64,000 nucleotides of DNA from Ewingella americana ATCC 33852 (lineage in GTDB: Bacteria; Pseudomonadota; Gammaproteobacteria; Enterobacterales; Enterobacteriaceae), in the NCBI RefSeq assembly GCF_000735345.1, contig NZ_JMPJ01000065.1:62001-126000 (forward strand), given 5' to 3'. Under the pieces are notes generated by a model, which worked only from the letters and a program-made list of their open reading frames with translations, was not told the DNA's origin and ran no database searches. The first letter of the stretch is position 1; the number at the start of each line of letters is the position of its first letter. Of this stretch, positions 9,394 to 18,306 are shown in pieces. The translations under genes and the position numbers were made by a program.

Positions 9394-10188
9394 TTAGATA
9401 GCGACCGGCGCTTTAATTGGCGGGTGAGGGTCATAGCCCTCGATAGCAAAATCGTCGAACTCGTAATCAAACAGCGAAGCCGGCTTGCGTTTGATAACCA
9501 GTTTCGGCAAGGCACGAGGTTCACGGCTCAGTTGCAAATGAGTCTGTTCCATGTGGTTGCTATAGAGGTGAGTATCACCGCCTGTCCAGACGAAGTCACC
9601 GACTTCAAGGTCGCACTGCTGGGCCACCATATGCACCAGCAGAGCGTAGCTGGCAATGTTAAATGGCAGACCAAGGAACACGTCGCATGAACGCTGATAA
9701 AGCTGGCAGGAGAGCTTGCCGTTAGCCACGTAGAACTGGAAGAAAGCGTGGCAAGGGGCCAGCGCCATCTGATCCAATTCGCCGACGTTCCATGAAGAAA
9801 CAATGATGCGACGAGAGTCTGGATCTTGTTTCAACTGCTTGATGACGTTGCTTAACTGGTCGATCTGCTTACCGTCGGCCGCGCCCCAGGCACGCCATTG
9901 CTTGCCATAGACCGGACCGAGATCGCCATTCTCATCTGCCCACTCGTCCCAAATGGTGACGTTGTTTTCACGCAGATAAGCAATGTTGGTTTCACCTTTG
10001 AGGAACCACAGCAGCTCATGAATGATAGAGCGTAAGTGGCACTTCTTGGTGGTTACCAGTGGAAAGCCATCTTGCAGATTGAAACGCATCTGATGACCAA
10101 AAATTGACACCGTACCCGTACCGGTACGGTCAGCTTTAGGTGTGCCCTCATCGAGCACCTTCTGCATTAAATCCAGATACTGTTTCAT
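9394..10188 (-). CDS. thyA: Thymidylate synthase
   Basis: Converts dUMP and 5,10-methylenetetrahydrofolate to dTMP and dihydrofolate in the cytosol. The 264-residue length equals that of E. coli ThyA. The catalytic cysteine is in APCHAFFQF (Cys146), the phosphate-binding arginines are in [12 protein letters not shown], and the sequence ends PPIKAPVAI as in the family. The start is six bases beyond the lgt stop, so it is translated as the second gene of the lgt-thyA pair, the usual enterobacterial arrangement. A strong hairpin after the stop ends the operon. Confidence 0.99.
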   Translation of the reverse strand: MKQYLDLMQKVLDEGTPKADRTGTGTVSIFGHQMRFNLQDGFPLVTTKKCHLRSIIHELLWFLKGETNIAYLRENNVTIWDEWADENGDLGPVYGKQWRAWGAADGKQIDQLSNVIKQLKQDPDSRRIIVSSWNVGELDQMALAPCHAFFQFYVANGKLSCQLYQRSCDVFLGLPFNIASYALLVHMVAQQCDLEVGDFVWTGGDTHLYSNHMEQTHLQLSREPRALPKLVIKRKPASLFDYEFDDFAIEGYDPHPPIKAPVAI

Positions 10189-10194
10189 GTTACC

Positions 10195-11061
10195 TCAAGA
10201 TAATTGTTTCTGCGGGCGACGGTAGGCCCAGATCATCATGATGACGCCAGCGATAACCATCGGCAGCGAAAGGATCTGTCCCATGCTGATGAAGCCGTCA
10301 AACAGCCCCAGCTGAGCGTCCGGCTGGCGGAAGTGCTCAACGATGCTGCGGAATGCGCCGTAACCAATCAGGAATAGACCTGAAACAGCACCCATTGGGC
10401 GTGGCTTACGGATGAACAAGTTGAGAATAATAAACAGCACTACGCCTTCCAGCAGCAGCTCATAGACCTGCGAAGGGTGACGCGGCAGAACGCCGTATTG
10501 GTTGAGCAGCGGCTGCCATTGTGGGTCAGCAGAGGCAATCGCGATATCTTCCTGACGCGAGCCAGGGAACAGCATCGCCCAAGGCACGGTGGTCACGCGG
10601 CCCCACAGCTCGCCATTAATAAAGTTACCCAAGCGCCCTGCACCGAGGCCAAATGGGATCAGCGGAGCAATAAAGTCAGAAACCTGGAAGAAAGTGCGTT
10701 TTGTGCGACGAGCGAACCACAGCATTACCACGATCACGCCAATCAAACCGCCGTGGAAGGACATACCGCCATCCCAGACTTTGAACAGGTAAAGTGGATT
10801 ATCGAGGAACAGTGGCAGGTTGTAGAACAACACATAGCCGATGCGGCCGCCGAGGAATACGCCTAAGAACCCAGCGTAAAGCAGGTTCTCAACTTCTTCT
10901 TTTTTCCAGCCACTGCCCGGCTTGTTGGCACGGCGCACGGCCAGCCACATTGCGAACACGAAACCGACCAGATACATCAAGCCATACCAGTGAAGTGAAA
11001 CCGGACCTAGCGAGAAAATGACCGGATCAAACTGGGGAAACGCCAGATAGCTATTGCTCAT
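10195..11061 (-). CDS. lgt: Prolipoprotein diacylglyceryl transferase
   Basis: Inner-membrane enzyme that transfers diacylglycerol from phosphatidylglycerol to the lipobox cysteine of prolipoproteins, the first step of lipoprotein maturation. The 288-residue protein has about seven hydrophobic segments. It carries the Lgt signature [14 protein letters not shown] at residues 142-155, including Arg143, and the essential His103 in GGMSFHGGL. It lies between ptsP and thyA and is closely coupled to thyA. Its substrates include several lipoproteins encoded in this window. Confidence 0.98.
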   Translation of the reverse strand: MSNSYLAFPQFDPVIFSLGPVSLHWYGLMYLVGFVFAMWLAVRRANKPGSGWKKEEVENLLYAGFLGVFLGGRIGYVLFYNLPLFLDNPLYLFKVWDGGMSFHGGLIGVIVVMLWFARRTKRTFFQVSDFIAPLIPFGLGAGRLGNFINGELWGRVTTVPWAMLFPGSRQEDIAIASADPQWQPLLNQYGVLPRHPSQVYELLLEGVVLFIILNLFIRKPRPMGAVSGLFLIGYGAFRSIVEHFRQPDAQLGLFDGFISMGQILSLPMVIAGVIMMIWAYRRPQKQLS

Positions 11062-11234
11062 CTATCACCACAAGTAGTTTATTGTTTTATACCCTTCATA
11101 CTTCGGGTGCAGGTGTGCTCGTTGCCTTCCTGCAACACGACGTACACAGATATCGCCCGGTTAGGGGTCAGCAGGTCGCGGATCATAGCACAGGCAATAC
11201 GAGCCACGGACAAACAGGGCTGGAAAAGTTCTGT

Positions 11235-11276
11235 AAAAAAACGTCTCATTACCGCCAGCTTAATGCACACTGGCGG
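11235..11276 (-). terminator. Possible terminator or hairpin after ptsP
   Basis: On the minus strand, beyond the ptsP stop, a stem CCGCCAG / CTGGCGG with an 11-base loop is followed about 10 bases later by a run of seven T. The distance between stem and T run is longer than in classical terminators, so this may be a weak terminator or only an mRNA hairpin allowing read-through into lgt. Confidence 0.4.
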
Positions 11277-11306
11277 CTGGGAAAGCAGTGGTTTAGCGCC
11301 TTGGCG

Positions 11307-13553
11307 CTACTTGCCGCCGCGAATTAAACCGCCTAAACCTCGGCGCTCCATAAAGGCGGCGGTCATATGTCGCACGTCAGTGGTGAACTGGGCTTCCAGC
11401 ACGCGGCGCGCCAATTCTTGGGCATCCGCCAGCTCAATGCTGCGCAGTAAATATTTAATTCTTGCCACGCTGCGGCCGTTCATACTGAGATTGCGATAGC
11501 CCATACCGGTCAACAGCAGCGCGCCCATCGGGTCGCCCGCCATCTCACCACAGAGGCTGATTTGTAAACCCGCCGCTTCGCCTTCGGTCACAATCTGCTT
11601 CAAGACACGCAGCATCGCCGGATGCAGGCTGTCATACAGGCCCGCAACCCGCGTGTTGTTGCGATCTACGGCTAACAGGTACTGAGTCAGGTCGTTGGTG
11701 CCGACCGAAATGAAGTCCACCCGCCCTGCCAGCGACGGCAGCATGAAAATCATGGAAGGCACTTCAATCATCACGCCAATACGGGTTTTCGGTAAATCGT
11801 AACCCAGCTGCTCCTGCACTTCGCGGCCGGCGCGGTCAATCAGGCGACGCGCTTCGTCAATCTCTTCCAGACTGGTGATCATCGGTAGCAAGATGCCAAG
11901 GTTGCCGGTGGCGGCATTGGCGCGCAGCATGGCACGCACCTGTATCAGGAAGATCTCAGGCTGGTCGAGGGTAATGCGGATACCGCGCCAGCCGAGGCAA
12001 GGGTTCTCCTCGCTGATTGGCATATAAGGCAGCTGTTTATCTGAACCAATGTCCAGCGTACGCAGCGTCACCGGCTTGCTCGGGAATAGCTGGAGCATGC
12101 CCTGATACTGCGCCACCTGCTCCTCTTCAGAGGGGAAGCCGCTCTGGAGCATAAACGGAATTTCAGTACGGTAGAGACCCACGCCATCGACGCGGCTACC
12201 GAATAGCTTCTCGTGGTCGGCGCTCAGGCCCGCATTCAGCATCACCTGAACGCGCTCGCCGGTTTTCATCGCCGCGGGCTGTTCTACGTCATATTCAGCG
12301 CGCTGGCTTAGCTCCATCTCTTCGCTAATCAGGCGCTTATACTCGTTGACCAGCACCGGCTCGGGGTCAATCAACAACTCGCCGCGATAGCCATCGACGA
12401 TTAACTGGCGTTGGCTGAGCAGCGAAGGCTGAATATCCGCCCCCATGATGGTCGGCACGCCCATGGCGCGAACCAAGATCGCGGCGTGCGAGTTAGCCGC
12501 GCCGTCGCGCACCACCACGCCAGCCAGGCGATCTTGCGGCATCTCCGCCAACAGCGTGGCGGTCAGCTCGTCGGCCACCAGAATGAAACGCTCTGGCCAC
12601 GTCGTATTGCCCTGAATGGTGTCATCAAGGTGGAACACCAGCCGCTGGCCGAGCGCGCGCAAATCGCTGCCGCGTTCGCGCATATAAGTATCTTGCAAGC
12701 TGGCGAACTGCGCGGCGAACTGCTCGACCACTTTCTTAACCGCCCACTCGGCCACCGCGCCCTTGTCGATCTCAGTGAATAAATCACGTTTGAGGCGCGC
12801 GTCGTTGAGCAGGTGCGAGTAGAGGTCGAAAATAGCCGCGCTCTCTTTTTGCGCACTGGCGGTGAAACGCTTACTGAAGCGGCGGAACTCGGCACCGGCT
12901 TCTTCCAGTGCGCGGGTCAGGCGTTCGCGTTCACGCACGGTGTCCAGCGTGGACGCCATGTAGACTTGGTCGAGCGAAGGCTGAGTGCTGTCCTGCCAGC
13001 CAATGCCGATAGCCACACCCGGCGAGGCGGCCAGCGCTTTGACGCGAGTCTGGCGAAAGCGGCCATAGAGAACGTTGAGCTGCGCCTGCGAAAGTATCCC
13101 CGCCAGCTGGTTAGCCAGCGTGACCATGAAGGACTCTTCACCTTCGTCGAACTGCCGATGCTCACGCTGCTGGATAACCAACACGCCAAGTAGCTGACGA
13201 CGATGAATGATCGGCACACCGAGGAAGGATCTGAAGAGATCTTCTTTTACTTGAGGGATATATTTGAAACTAGGATGGCTCTGAGCGTCGGCGAGGTTGA
13301 TGGGTTCGGCAAGCCGCCCTACCAACCCGACGATCCCTTCGTCAAAGGCTAGCGTGATAGTGCGCCCGCGAGGTTTTTTCAAACCTCGCGTCGCCATCAG
13401 GTAGTAACAACGGCGGTCATTATCAGCGAGATAAACGGAACAGACTTCTGTGTCCATCGCCAGGCAGGTTTCATTGACCAAAACGTCCAACGCATCATTC
13501 AGGCTGGACGCCATTGCTACCTTTTCAACAATTTCTCGCAAACGCGTGAGCAT
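11307..13553 (-). CDS. ptsP: Phosphoenolpyruvate-protein phosphotransferase of the nitrogen PTS (EI-Ntr)
   Basis: First enzyme of the nitrogen-related PTS. It autophosphorylates from PEP and passes phosphate to NPr and then EIIA-Ntr, linking nitrogen status to potassium transport and envelope stress. The 748-residue protein has an N-terminal GAF sensory domain (residues about 15-155), the enzyme I N-domain, and the swivelling phosphohistidine domain with His356 in GAANSHAAILVRAMG. The PEP-binding barrel ends with FISVGTNDLTQY and LCGEMAGDP. It starts 11 bases after rppH stops, so the two are co-transcribed, and lgt follows downstream. Confidence 0.98.
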   Translation of the reverse strand: MLTRLREIVEKVAMASSLNDALDVLVNETCLAMDTEVCSVYLADNDRRCYYLMATRGLKKPRGRTITLAFDEGIVGLVGRLAEPINLADAQSHPSFKYIPQVKEDLFRSFLGVPIIHRRQLLGVLVIQQREHRQFDEGEESFMVTLANQLAGILSQAQLNVLYGRFRQTRVKALAASPGVAIGIGWQDSTQPSLDQVYMASTLDTVRERERLTRALEEAGAEFRRFSKRFTASAQKESAAIFDLYSHLLNDARLKRDLFTEIDKGAVAEWAVKKVVEQFAAQFASLQDTYMRERGSDLRALGQRLVFHLDDTIQGNTTWPERFILVADELTATLLAEMPQDRLAGVVVRDGAANSHAAILVRAMGVPTIMGADIQPSLLSQRQLIVDGYRGELLIDPEPVLVNEYKRLISEEMELSQRAEYDVEQPAAMKTGERVQVMLNAGLSADHEKLFGSRVDGVGLYRTEIPFMLQSGFPSEEEQVAQYQGMLQLFPSKPVTLRTLDIGSDKQLPYMPISEENPCLGWRGIRITLDQPEIFLIQVRAMLRANAATGNLGILLPMITSLEEIDEARRLIDRAGREVQEQLGYDLPKTRIGVMIEVPSMIFMLPSLAGRVDFISVGTNDLTQYLLAVDRNNTRVAGLYDSLHPAMLRVLKQIVTEGEAAGLQISLCGEMAGDPMGALLLTGMGYRNLSMNGRSVARIKYLLRSIELADAQELARRVLEAQFTTDVRHMTAAFMERRGLGGLIRGGK

Positions 13554-13564
13554 CTCTTTGCGAC

Positions 13565-14092
13565 TTAGCCTCTTTTCCGACGGTAAGCGGGCGATGTCCG
13601 GGGCACGGGCGTTTCCTGTATTGGCATCACAGTCGTGGAAAACTCTTTCATTACGCGGCGGTAAACATCACGTTTGAAGGACACGACCTGACGCACCGGA
13701 TACCAGAAGCTCACCCAGCGCCAGCCATCGAATTCTGGCGTACTGCTGCGCTGCATGTTGATGTCCGCATCATTGCACATCAATTGCAGCAAGAACCATT
13801 TTTGCTTTTGGCCGATACACACCGGCTTTGTATCCCAACGCACCAAACGTTTTGGCAATTTATAGCGCAACCAGTTGCGGGTCGAAGCCAGAATACGTAC
13901 GTCTTTTCTGCTGAGACCTACCTCTTCAAACAGTTCACGGTACATGGCCTGTTCGGCTGTTTCGCCTGGGTTGATGCCCCCTTGCGGAAACTGCCAGGAG
14001 TGCTGGCCGTATCGTCTGGCCCATAAAACTTGGCCCTGCTTGTCGCAGATTACGATACCAACATTCGGGCGGTAGCCATCATCATCGATCAC
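13565..14092 (-). CDS. rppH: RNA pyrophosphohydrolase
   Basis: Nudix hydrolase that removes pyrophosphate from mRNA 5' ends and so triggers RNase E-dependent decay. The Nudix box is complete: G38, E44, R52-E53, E56-E57 and G59 fit GX5EX7REXXEEXG. The start [15 protein letters not shown] is the standard RppH N-terminus and the length (175 aa) is normal. It is the first gene of rppH-ptsP-lgt-thyA. Its upstream region is the long non-coding stretch shared divergently with mutH. Confidence 0.98.
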   Translation of the reverse strand: MIDDDGYRPNVGIVICDKQGQVLWARRYGQHSWQFPQGGINPGETAEQAMYRELFEEVGLSRKDVRILASTRNWLRYKLPKRLVRWDTKPVCIGQKQKWFLLQLMCNDADINMQRSSTPEFDGWRWVSFWYPVRQVVSFKRDVYRRVMKEFSTTVMPIQETPVPRTSPAYRRKRG

Positions 14093-14250
14093 CGGACTAC
14101 CTCAATAACTTCAAATCATAGATGTCTTGATTGTTTCATACTACCAACAGGCGGTAAACCACTGCTTACCCCCTATCTTCACGAATAAAAATGGGATAAC
14201 TCACAGAGAATGGCAAAGTTATAAACAGAAGCTCAGGCTGCCATGCGATT

Positions 14251-14633
14251 TTATTCACTTTTTCTGTGGATAGATGTGTGAAGAACTTCATAGTAAGAGG
14301 GGTGAAACTATTTTTAGCTTTTTCTTACCCTCAGATGACAGTTAAATTAAAATGATTAAATTCAGCTAATTAAAAGTAATTCACAGCTTCTTCACTGGGT
14401 TTGCTTATGCCCTAATAAGTTATCGAGATCGTCATTGGCGAAAGATCCACCAACGCCGTTTTTATCCACAGAGAAAGTCACTAGTTTGTCTAATTATGGG
14501 ACAAAAAGACAAAATACCCCCTCCGTCAAGCCTGTAAATCGAACCAGTGATCGGAATAAGCCGAGGTTATCCAGAAAATCTGTGGATAAGTAGGGGGAAG
14601 ATCCTGTTCATTGTCACCCGCAACTGTGGATCA
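14251..14633. promoter_or_regulatory. Cluster of DnaA boxes and GATC sites in the rppH-mutH intergenic region
   Basis: The 694-base gap between rppH and mutH contains no gene that I can support. It holds two perfect DnaA boxes, TTATCCACA at 14462-14470 (plus) and 14581-14589 (minus). Four further sites have one mismatch: 14251-14259, 14265-14273, 14567-14575 and 14625-14633. Five GATC sites lie at 14427, 14444, 14549, 14600 and 14629, well above chance. An AT-rich stretch runs from about 14335 to 14395. The sites at 14567 and 14581 form a near-perfect inverted pair five bases apart. The promoters of both flanking genes must also lie here. Binding by DnaA or SeqA is inferred. Confidence 0.7.
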
Positions 14634-14786
14634 ACTTTAAAATCGACGCTGGGTCATCGCGGGTATGCGGAAAAAAAAGCGCAATAAATCATGCTATTAT
14701 TCGACCTATCCACGGGTATAACTTTTAAATCCCGATATGATTAAACACGCGTATGAAAATTAACCAACAAATCTGAGACTTGCTGT

Positions 14787-15473
14787 ATGTCGATTCCATT
14801 TCCTATGACTGAACCTCCAAAAGATGAACAGAGCCTGCTGGCGCGCGCTCAGTCTTTGGCGGGTTACTCACTGGGTGAGCTGGCTGCTCGGGCTTCTTTG
14901 CCTATTCCTCCTAATCTCAAGCGTGAGAAGGGCTGGGTCGGCATGCTGCTTGAGGTCTATTTAGGCGCGATGGCGGGCAGTAAGCCGGAGCAGGACTTCG
15001 CGGAAATCGGCGTCGAGCTAAAAACCATCCCCATTGATGCCAATGGTAAGCCATTGGAGACGACCTTCGTCTGCGTGGCTCCTCTGACCGGCAACAGCGG
15101 CGTGACGTGGGAAAATAGCCATGTCAGGCATAAACTGGCACGAGTGCTGTGGATACCGGTCGAAGGTGAGCGGCAGATCCCGCTGGCAGAGCGCCGTATC
15201 GGTGCGCCTCTGATCTGGAGTCCTTCAGAAGAGGAGGAGCAGCAGCTGCGCGAAGACTGGGAAGAGCTGATGGATTTGATTGTTTTGGGCAAGGTCGAAA
15301 CTATTACTGCGCGCAAAGGCGAATTTCTACAACTTCGCCCCAAAGGTGCCAACAGCAAAGCCCTGACCGAAGCGATTGGCGAGTTTGGGCAGCCGATCAT
15401 GACGCTTCCTCGCGGCTTTTATTTGAAGAAAAGCTTCACCGGCCCCCTGCTGGCGCGACATTTCCTGCTGTAA
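14787..15473 (+). CDS. mutH: DNA mismatch repair endonuclease MutH
   Basis: Methyl-directed mismatch repair endonuclease. It is activated by MutS-MutL and nicks the unmethylated strand at hemimethylated GATC. The active-site triad is present as Asp70, Glu77 and Lys79 in [11 protein letters not shown]. Length (228 aa) and the C-terminal block [16 protein letters not shown] fit the family. In E. coli ygdQ lies between mutH and ygdR; here it is absent and the YgdR-type lipoprotein follows directly. The promoter region is unusually rich in DnaA boxes and in GATC, the enzyme's own target sequence. Confidence 0.98.
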   Translation: MSIPFPMTEPPKDEQSLLARAQSLAGYSLGELAARASLPIPPNLKREKGWVGMLLEVYLGAMAGSKPEQDFAEIGVELKTIPIDANGKPLETTFVCVAPLTGNSGVTWENSHVRHKLARVLWIPVEGERQIPLAERRIGAPLIWSPSEEEEQQLREDWEELMDLIVLGKVETITARKGEFLQLRPKGANSKALTEAIGEFGQPIMTLPRGFYLKKSFTGPLLARHFLL

Positions 15474-15586
15474 ATCTGCCTTATTGATCTATACGAAATA
15501 AAACGCGTTTTTTTCAACGGTTGTCTGGCCCTTTTGCTAGGCTGTTGACTATCTTTATTTACAGCCCATTACTGAGAGGAATAATC

Positions 15587-15805
15587 ATGAAAAAAGGCTT
15601 AATGATAATCAGCGCAGCGCTGATGGTTGTCGGTCTGGCAGGGTGCGCCAGCGACTATGTAATTTCCACCAAAGACGGCAACATGATCCTGACCGATGGC
15701 AAACCGAAACTAGATAAATCCACCGGCCTGCTGAGCTACACCGATGAACAAGGCAATGAGCGTCAGATCAACAATGATGACGTTAGTCAGGTTATGAAAC
15801 GCTAA
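15587..15805 (+). CDS. ygdR: Small lipoprotein of the YgdI/YgdR family (DUF903)
   Basis: A 72-residue lipoprotein. The signal peptide ends in the lipobox LAGC (mature Cys20) and is followed by [10 protein letters not shown] and a small SH3-like domain typical of YgdI/YgdR. The longer frame starts at 15521, but the ATG at 15587 has GAGAGGA at a suitable distance and is the one giving a signal peptide, so it is chosen. Aspartate is absent at the second mature position (Ser follows the Cys), so sorting to the outer membrane is expected. Function is unknown in the family. Position between mutH and tas agrees with ygdR of E. coli. Confidence 0.92.
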   Translation: MKKGLMIISAALMVVGLAGCASDYVISTKDGNMILTDGKPKLDKSTGLLSYTDEQGNERQINNDDVSQVMKR

Positions 15806-15817
15806 GTAAAGCGCATT

Positions 15818-15843
15818 GCCAGCGGTCTTGTCCGCTGGCCTTT
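15818..15843 (+). terminator. Probable terminator of the ygdR-like gene
   Basis: Perfect 8-base stem GCCAGCGG / CCGCTGGC with a six-base loop, followed by only a short CTTTC tract, 13 bases after the stop codon. The stem is strong and the U tract weak. Confidence 0.6.
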
Positions 15844-15996
15844 CAACCTCTCTTGCCATTTTCTGCCTATCTCCGCTGCCGCACTTCCCCCACCCGCACC
15901 GCTTGTATATAGTCAGTTATCGTCCGTTTTATGAAGATAAGTCAGTTGAGGCGCTTTTATCGGCCTGACATTCTCAGAAAGTAAGGAACACCGGCA

Positions 15997-17037
15997 ATGC
16001 AATATCACCGTATACCCCATAGTTCTTTAGAAGTGAGTCTACTGGGACTCGGCACCATGACCTTTGGTGAACAAAACAGCGAAGCCGACGCCCACCAACA
16101 ACTGGATTACGCCTTGGCGGCGGGAATTAACTTCATTGATACCGCCGAGATGTACCCCGTGCCACCGCGCCCTGAAACTCAGGGGCTGACCGAGTCTTAT
16201 ATTGGTAGCTGGCTGAAAGCGCGCGGCAACCGCGAGAAGATCATTCTCGCCAGCAAAGTCTCCGGGCCGTCACGTAATAACGATAACGCCATTCGCCCGG
16301 CCCAGATGCTGGATCGCAAAAACATCCGCGCCGCGGTGGATGCCAGCCTGCAACGTTTGAACACCGACTATATCGATCTGTATCAGGTTCACTGGCCGCA
16401 GCGCCCGGCGAACTTCTTCGGCAAATTGGGTTATCAGTACAATGACGACAGCACCCCGGTCACCATTCTGGAAACTCTTGAAGCCTTGAACGAGCAGGTT
16501 CGTGCCGGGAAAATTCGCTATATCGGCGTATCCAACGAAACCCCTTGGGGCGTGATGCGCTATCTGCAATTGGCTGAAAAGCATGATTTGCCGCGCATTG
16601 TGTCGATTCAAAACCCGTACAGCCTGCTGAACCGCAGCTTTGAGATTGGTCTGGCAGAAATCAGCCAGCACGAAGGCGTTGAGCTGCTGGCCTATTCAAG
16701 CTTGGCATTCGGCACCCTGAGCGGCAAATACCTCAACGGCGCTAAGCCTGCCAACGCGCGTAACACGCTGTTCAGCCGCTTTACTCGCTACTCTTCGCCG
16801 CAGTCTGAACTGGCGATTGCCGAATACGTTGCGCTGGCCAAGAAGCACAATCTCGACCCGTCACAGATGGCGCTGGCCTTTGTTCGCCAACAGCCGTTTG
16901 TTGCCAGCACCCTGATTGGTGCTACCACGCTGGAGCAGCTGAAGACTAACATCGACAGCCAGAACCTGACGCTGGACCAAGAAGTGCTTAGCGCGCTGGA
17001 AGAGATCCACAAACGTTTCACCATTCCTGCACCTTAA
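15997..17037 (+). CDS. tas: NADP(H)-dependent aldo-keto reductase Tas
   Basis: Aldo-keto reductase of the Tas subgroup; the E. coli gene was found as a multicopy suppressor of tyrosine auxotrophy and the physiological substrate is unclear. The 346-residue TIM-barrel protein has GLGTMTFGEQN near the N-terminus. The catalytic tetrad regions are FIDTAEMYP (Asp and Tyr), ILASKVSGP (Lys) and YQVHWP (His). The start MQYHRIPHSSLEVSLLGLG matches E. coli Tas and follows AAGTAAGGA. It stands alone on the plus strand with a bidirectional terminator shared with the convergent lplT gene. Confidence 0.96.
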   Translation: MQYHRIPHSSLEVSLLGLGTMTFGEQNSEADAHQQLDYALAAGINFIDTAEMYPVPPRPETQGLTESYIGSWLKARGNREKIILASKVSGPSRNNDNAIRPAQMLDRKNIRAAVDASLQRLNTDYIDLYQVHWPQRPANFFGKLGYQYNDDSTPVTILETLEALNEQVRAGKIRYIGVSNETPWGVMRYLQLAEKHDLPRIVSIQNPYSLLNRSFEIGLAEISQHEGVELLAYSSLAFGTLSGKYLNGAKPANARNTLFSRFTRYSSPQSELAIAEYVALAKKHNLDPSQMALAFVRQQPFVASTLIGATTLEQLKTNIDSQNLTLDQEVLSALEEIHKRFTIPAP

Positions 17038-17054
17038 GCCTGAATCGCGGGCAC

Positions 17055-17085
17055 AAAAAAGGGCGCCGAGGCGCCCTTTTCTTTT
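17055..17085. terminator. Bidirectional terminator between tas and lplT
   Basis: GGGCGC / GCGCCC stem with a CGAG loop, preceded by a run of six A and followed by TTTTCTTTT. It therefore works as an intrinsic terminator for tas on the plus strand and for aas-lplT on the minus strand. Confidence 0.85.
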
Positions 17086-17097
17086 ATCTGTGGCTCA

Positions 17098-18306
17098 TTA
17101 AGCCGAGCGGCGCTTTTGCGCAATCTGCCACGCCCACAGAGCAATAATCGCCAGAGCAAACACCACGCCGAAGCCGACACCGATGGCGAGCACTGGCGCA
17201 CCGGCCATCACCGCCAGCGAATACAGGCCGAGCATCAGCAGCATCGCGGTATTCTCGCCGAGGTTCTGCACCGCAATCGCGTTACCCGCGCCGACAGACT
17301 CTTTGCCGAGATGCTGCAATAAGGCATTCAGCGGCACCACGAAGAAGCCGCCCAAAATCCCCACCAGCACCAGCACGATGTAAGCATTAAGCATTTTGGT
17401 TTGCAGCGTGAACACCACCACCGCCACGCCAATGGCGATACCCGCAGGCAGGCAGCGTTTCACCGTTTTGAGCGTGATGAGCTTGGCCGCCGCACCGGCA
17501 CCGAACACAATACCAATCGCCACCATGGCGTTCAGCAGGGTCGGCGTTTTGTTGTCCGTGATGCCCAGCGCCACTGGCACCCACAGCACCAGCAGGAAGC
17601 GCAGCGTCACGCCAGCGCCCCAGAACAGGCTGGTGCCGACTAACGAGAAGCGCGTTTCAGCATCTTTCCACAGGATACGGCAAGCGCGGAAGAAGGTGCC
17701 GGTCATCGCCGATAAGCGCCATGACTGACCCGGACGCGCCGCAGCCAGCTTTGGAATGAACCAGTTAGCCACCACGGCTAAGCCGTAAGTCAGCACACAA
17801 ACGCCCAAGGCGGCCAGCACGTTCCAGTCGGCCAATGCCCCACCCGCCACGGAACCCAGCAAGATAGCGGCAATCGTCGAGCCTTCCATCAGGCCGTTAG
17901 CTTTCACCAGTTGCTCGCCTTCAGTGATTTCGCCCAAAATGCCGTATTTGGCTGGTGAGTAAGCCGCCGCGCCGATGCCCACCAAGGTGTAACCCAAGAA
18001 AGGATTTAGCCCGACGCAGATCACCGCCGCGCCCGCCAGTTTGAGGATATTAGCGAACATCATTACCCGGCCTTTAGCAAAACTGTCGGCGAACTGACCG
18101 ACAAAAGGCGCGAGAATGATATAAGTGGCGACAAAAGCCATTTGCAGAATAGGCTGGCTCCAGTCGGGATAAAGCTGTTGTTTAATCAGCGCCAACGCGG
18201 CAAACAGCAGCGCGTTATCGCCAAAGGCTGACAAAAACTGAGCGACAATTACCGCGACCATACTGCGCGACATCAGCGGAGATTTGGCGGCTAAAGGCTG
18301 GTTCAT
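17098..18306 (-). CDS. lplT: Lysophospholipid transporter LplT
   Basis: Major-facilitator protein that flips lysophosphatidylethanolamine across the inner membrane to supply Aas. The 402-residue protein has about 12 hydrophobic segments and begins with [20 protein letters not shown], the characteristic LplT N-terminus. The MFS loop 2-3 region is [13 protein letters not shown]. Its start overlaps the aas stop by 4 bases, so the two are translated in a coupled way, as in E. coli. It ends at a bidirectional terminator shared with tas. Confidence 0.96.
   Translation of the reverse strand: MNQPLAAKSPLMSRSMVAVIVAQFLSAFGDNALLFAALALIKQQLYPDWSQPILQMAFVATYIILAPFVGQFADSFAKGRVMMFANILKLAGAAVICVGLNPFLGYTLVGIGAAAYSPAKYGILGEITEGEQLVKANGLMEGSTIAAILLGSVAGGALADWNVLAALGVCVLTYGLAVVANWFIPKLAAARPGQSWRLSAMTGTFFRACRILWKDAETRFSLVGTSLFWGAGVTLRFLLVLWVPVALGITDNKTPTLLNAMVAIGIVFGAGAAAKLITLKTVKRCLPAGIAIGVAVVVFTLQTKMLNAYIVLVLVGILGGFFVVPLNALLQHLGKESVGAGNAIAVQNLGENTAMLLMLGLYSLAVMAGAPVLAIGVGFGVVFALAIIALWAWQIAQKRRSA

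Noticed and set aside
14251-14633. Interpretation of the DnaA-box cluster as the chromosomal replication origin
   Set aside because: Enterobacterial oriC lies between mnmG and mioC near dnaA, none of which is here. A DnaA-titration or regulatory site is more likely.
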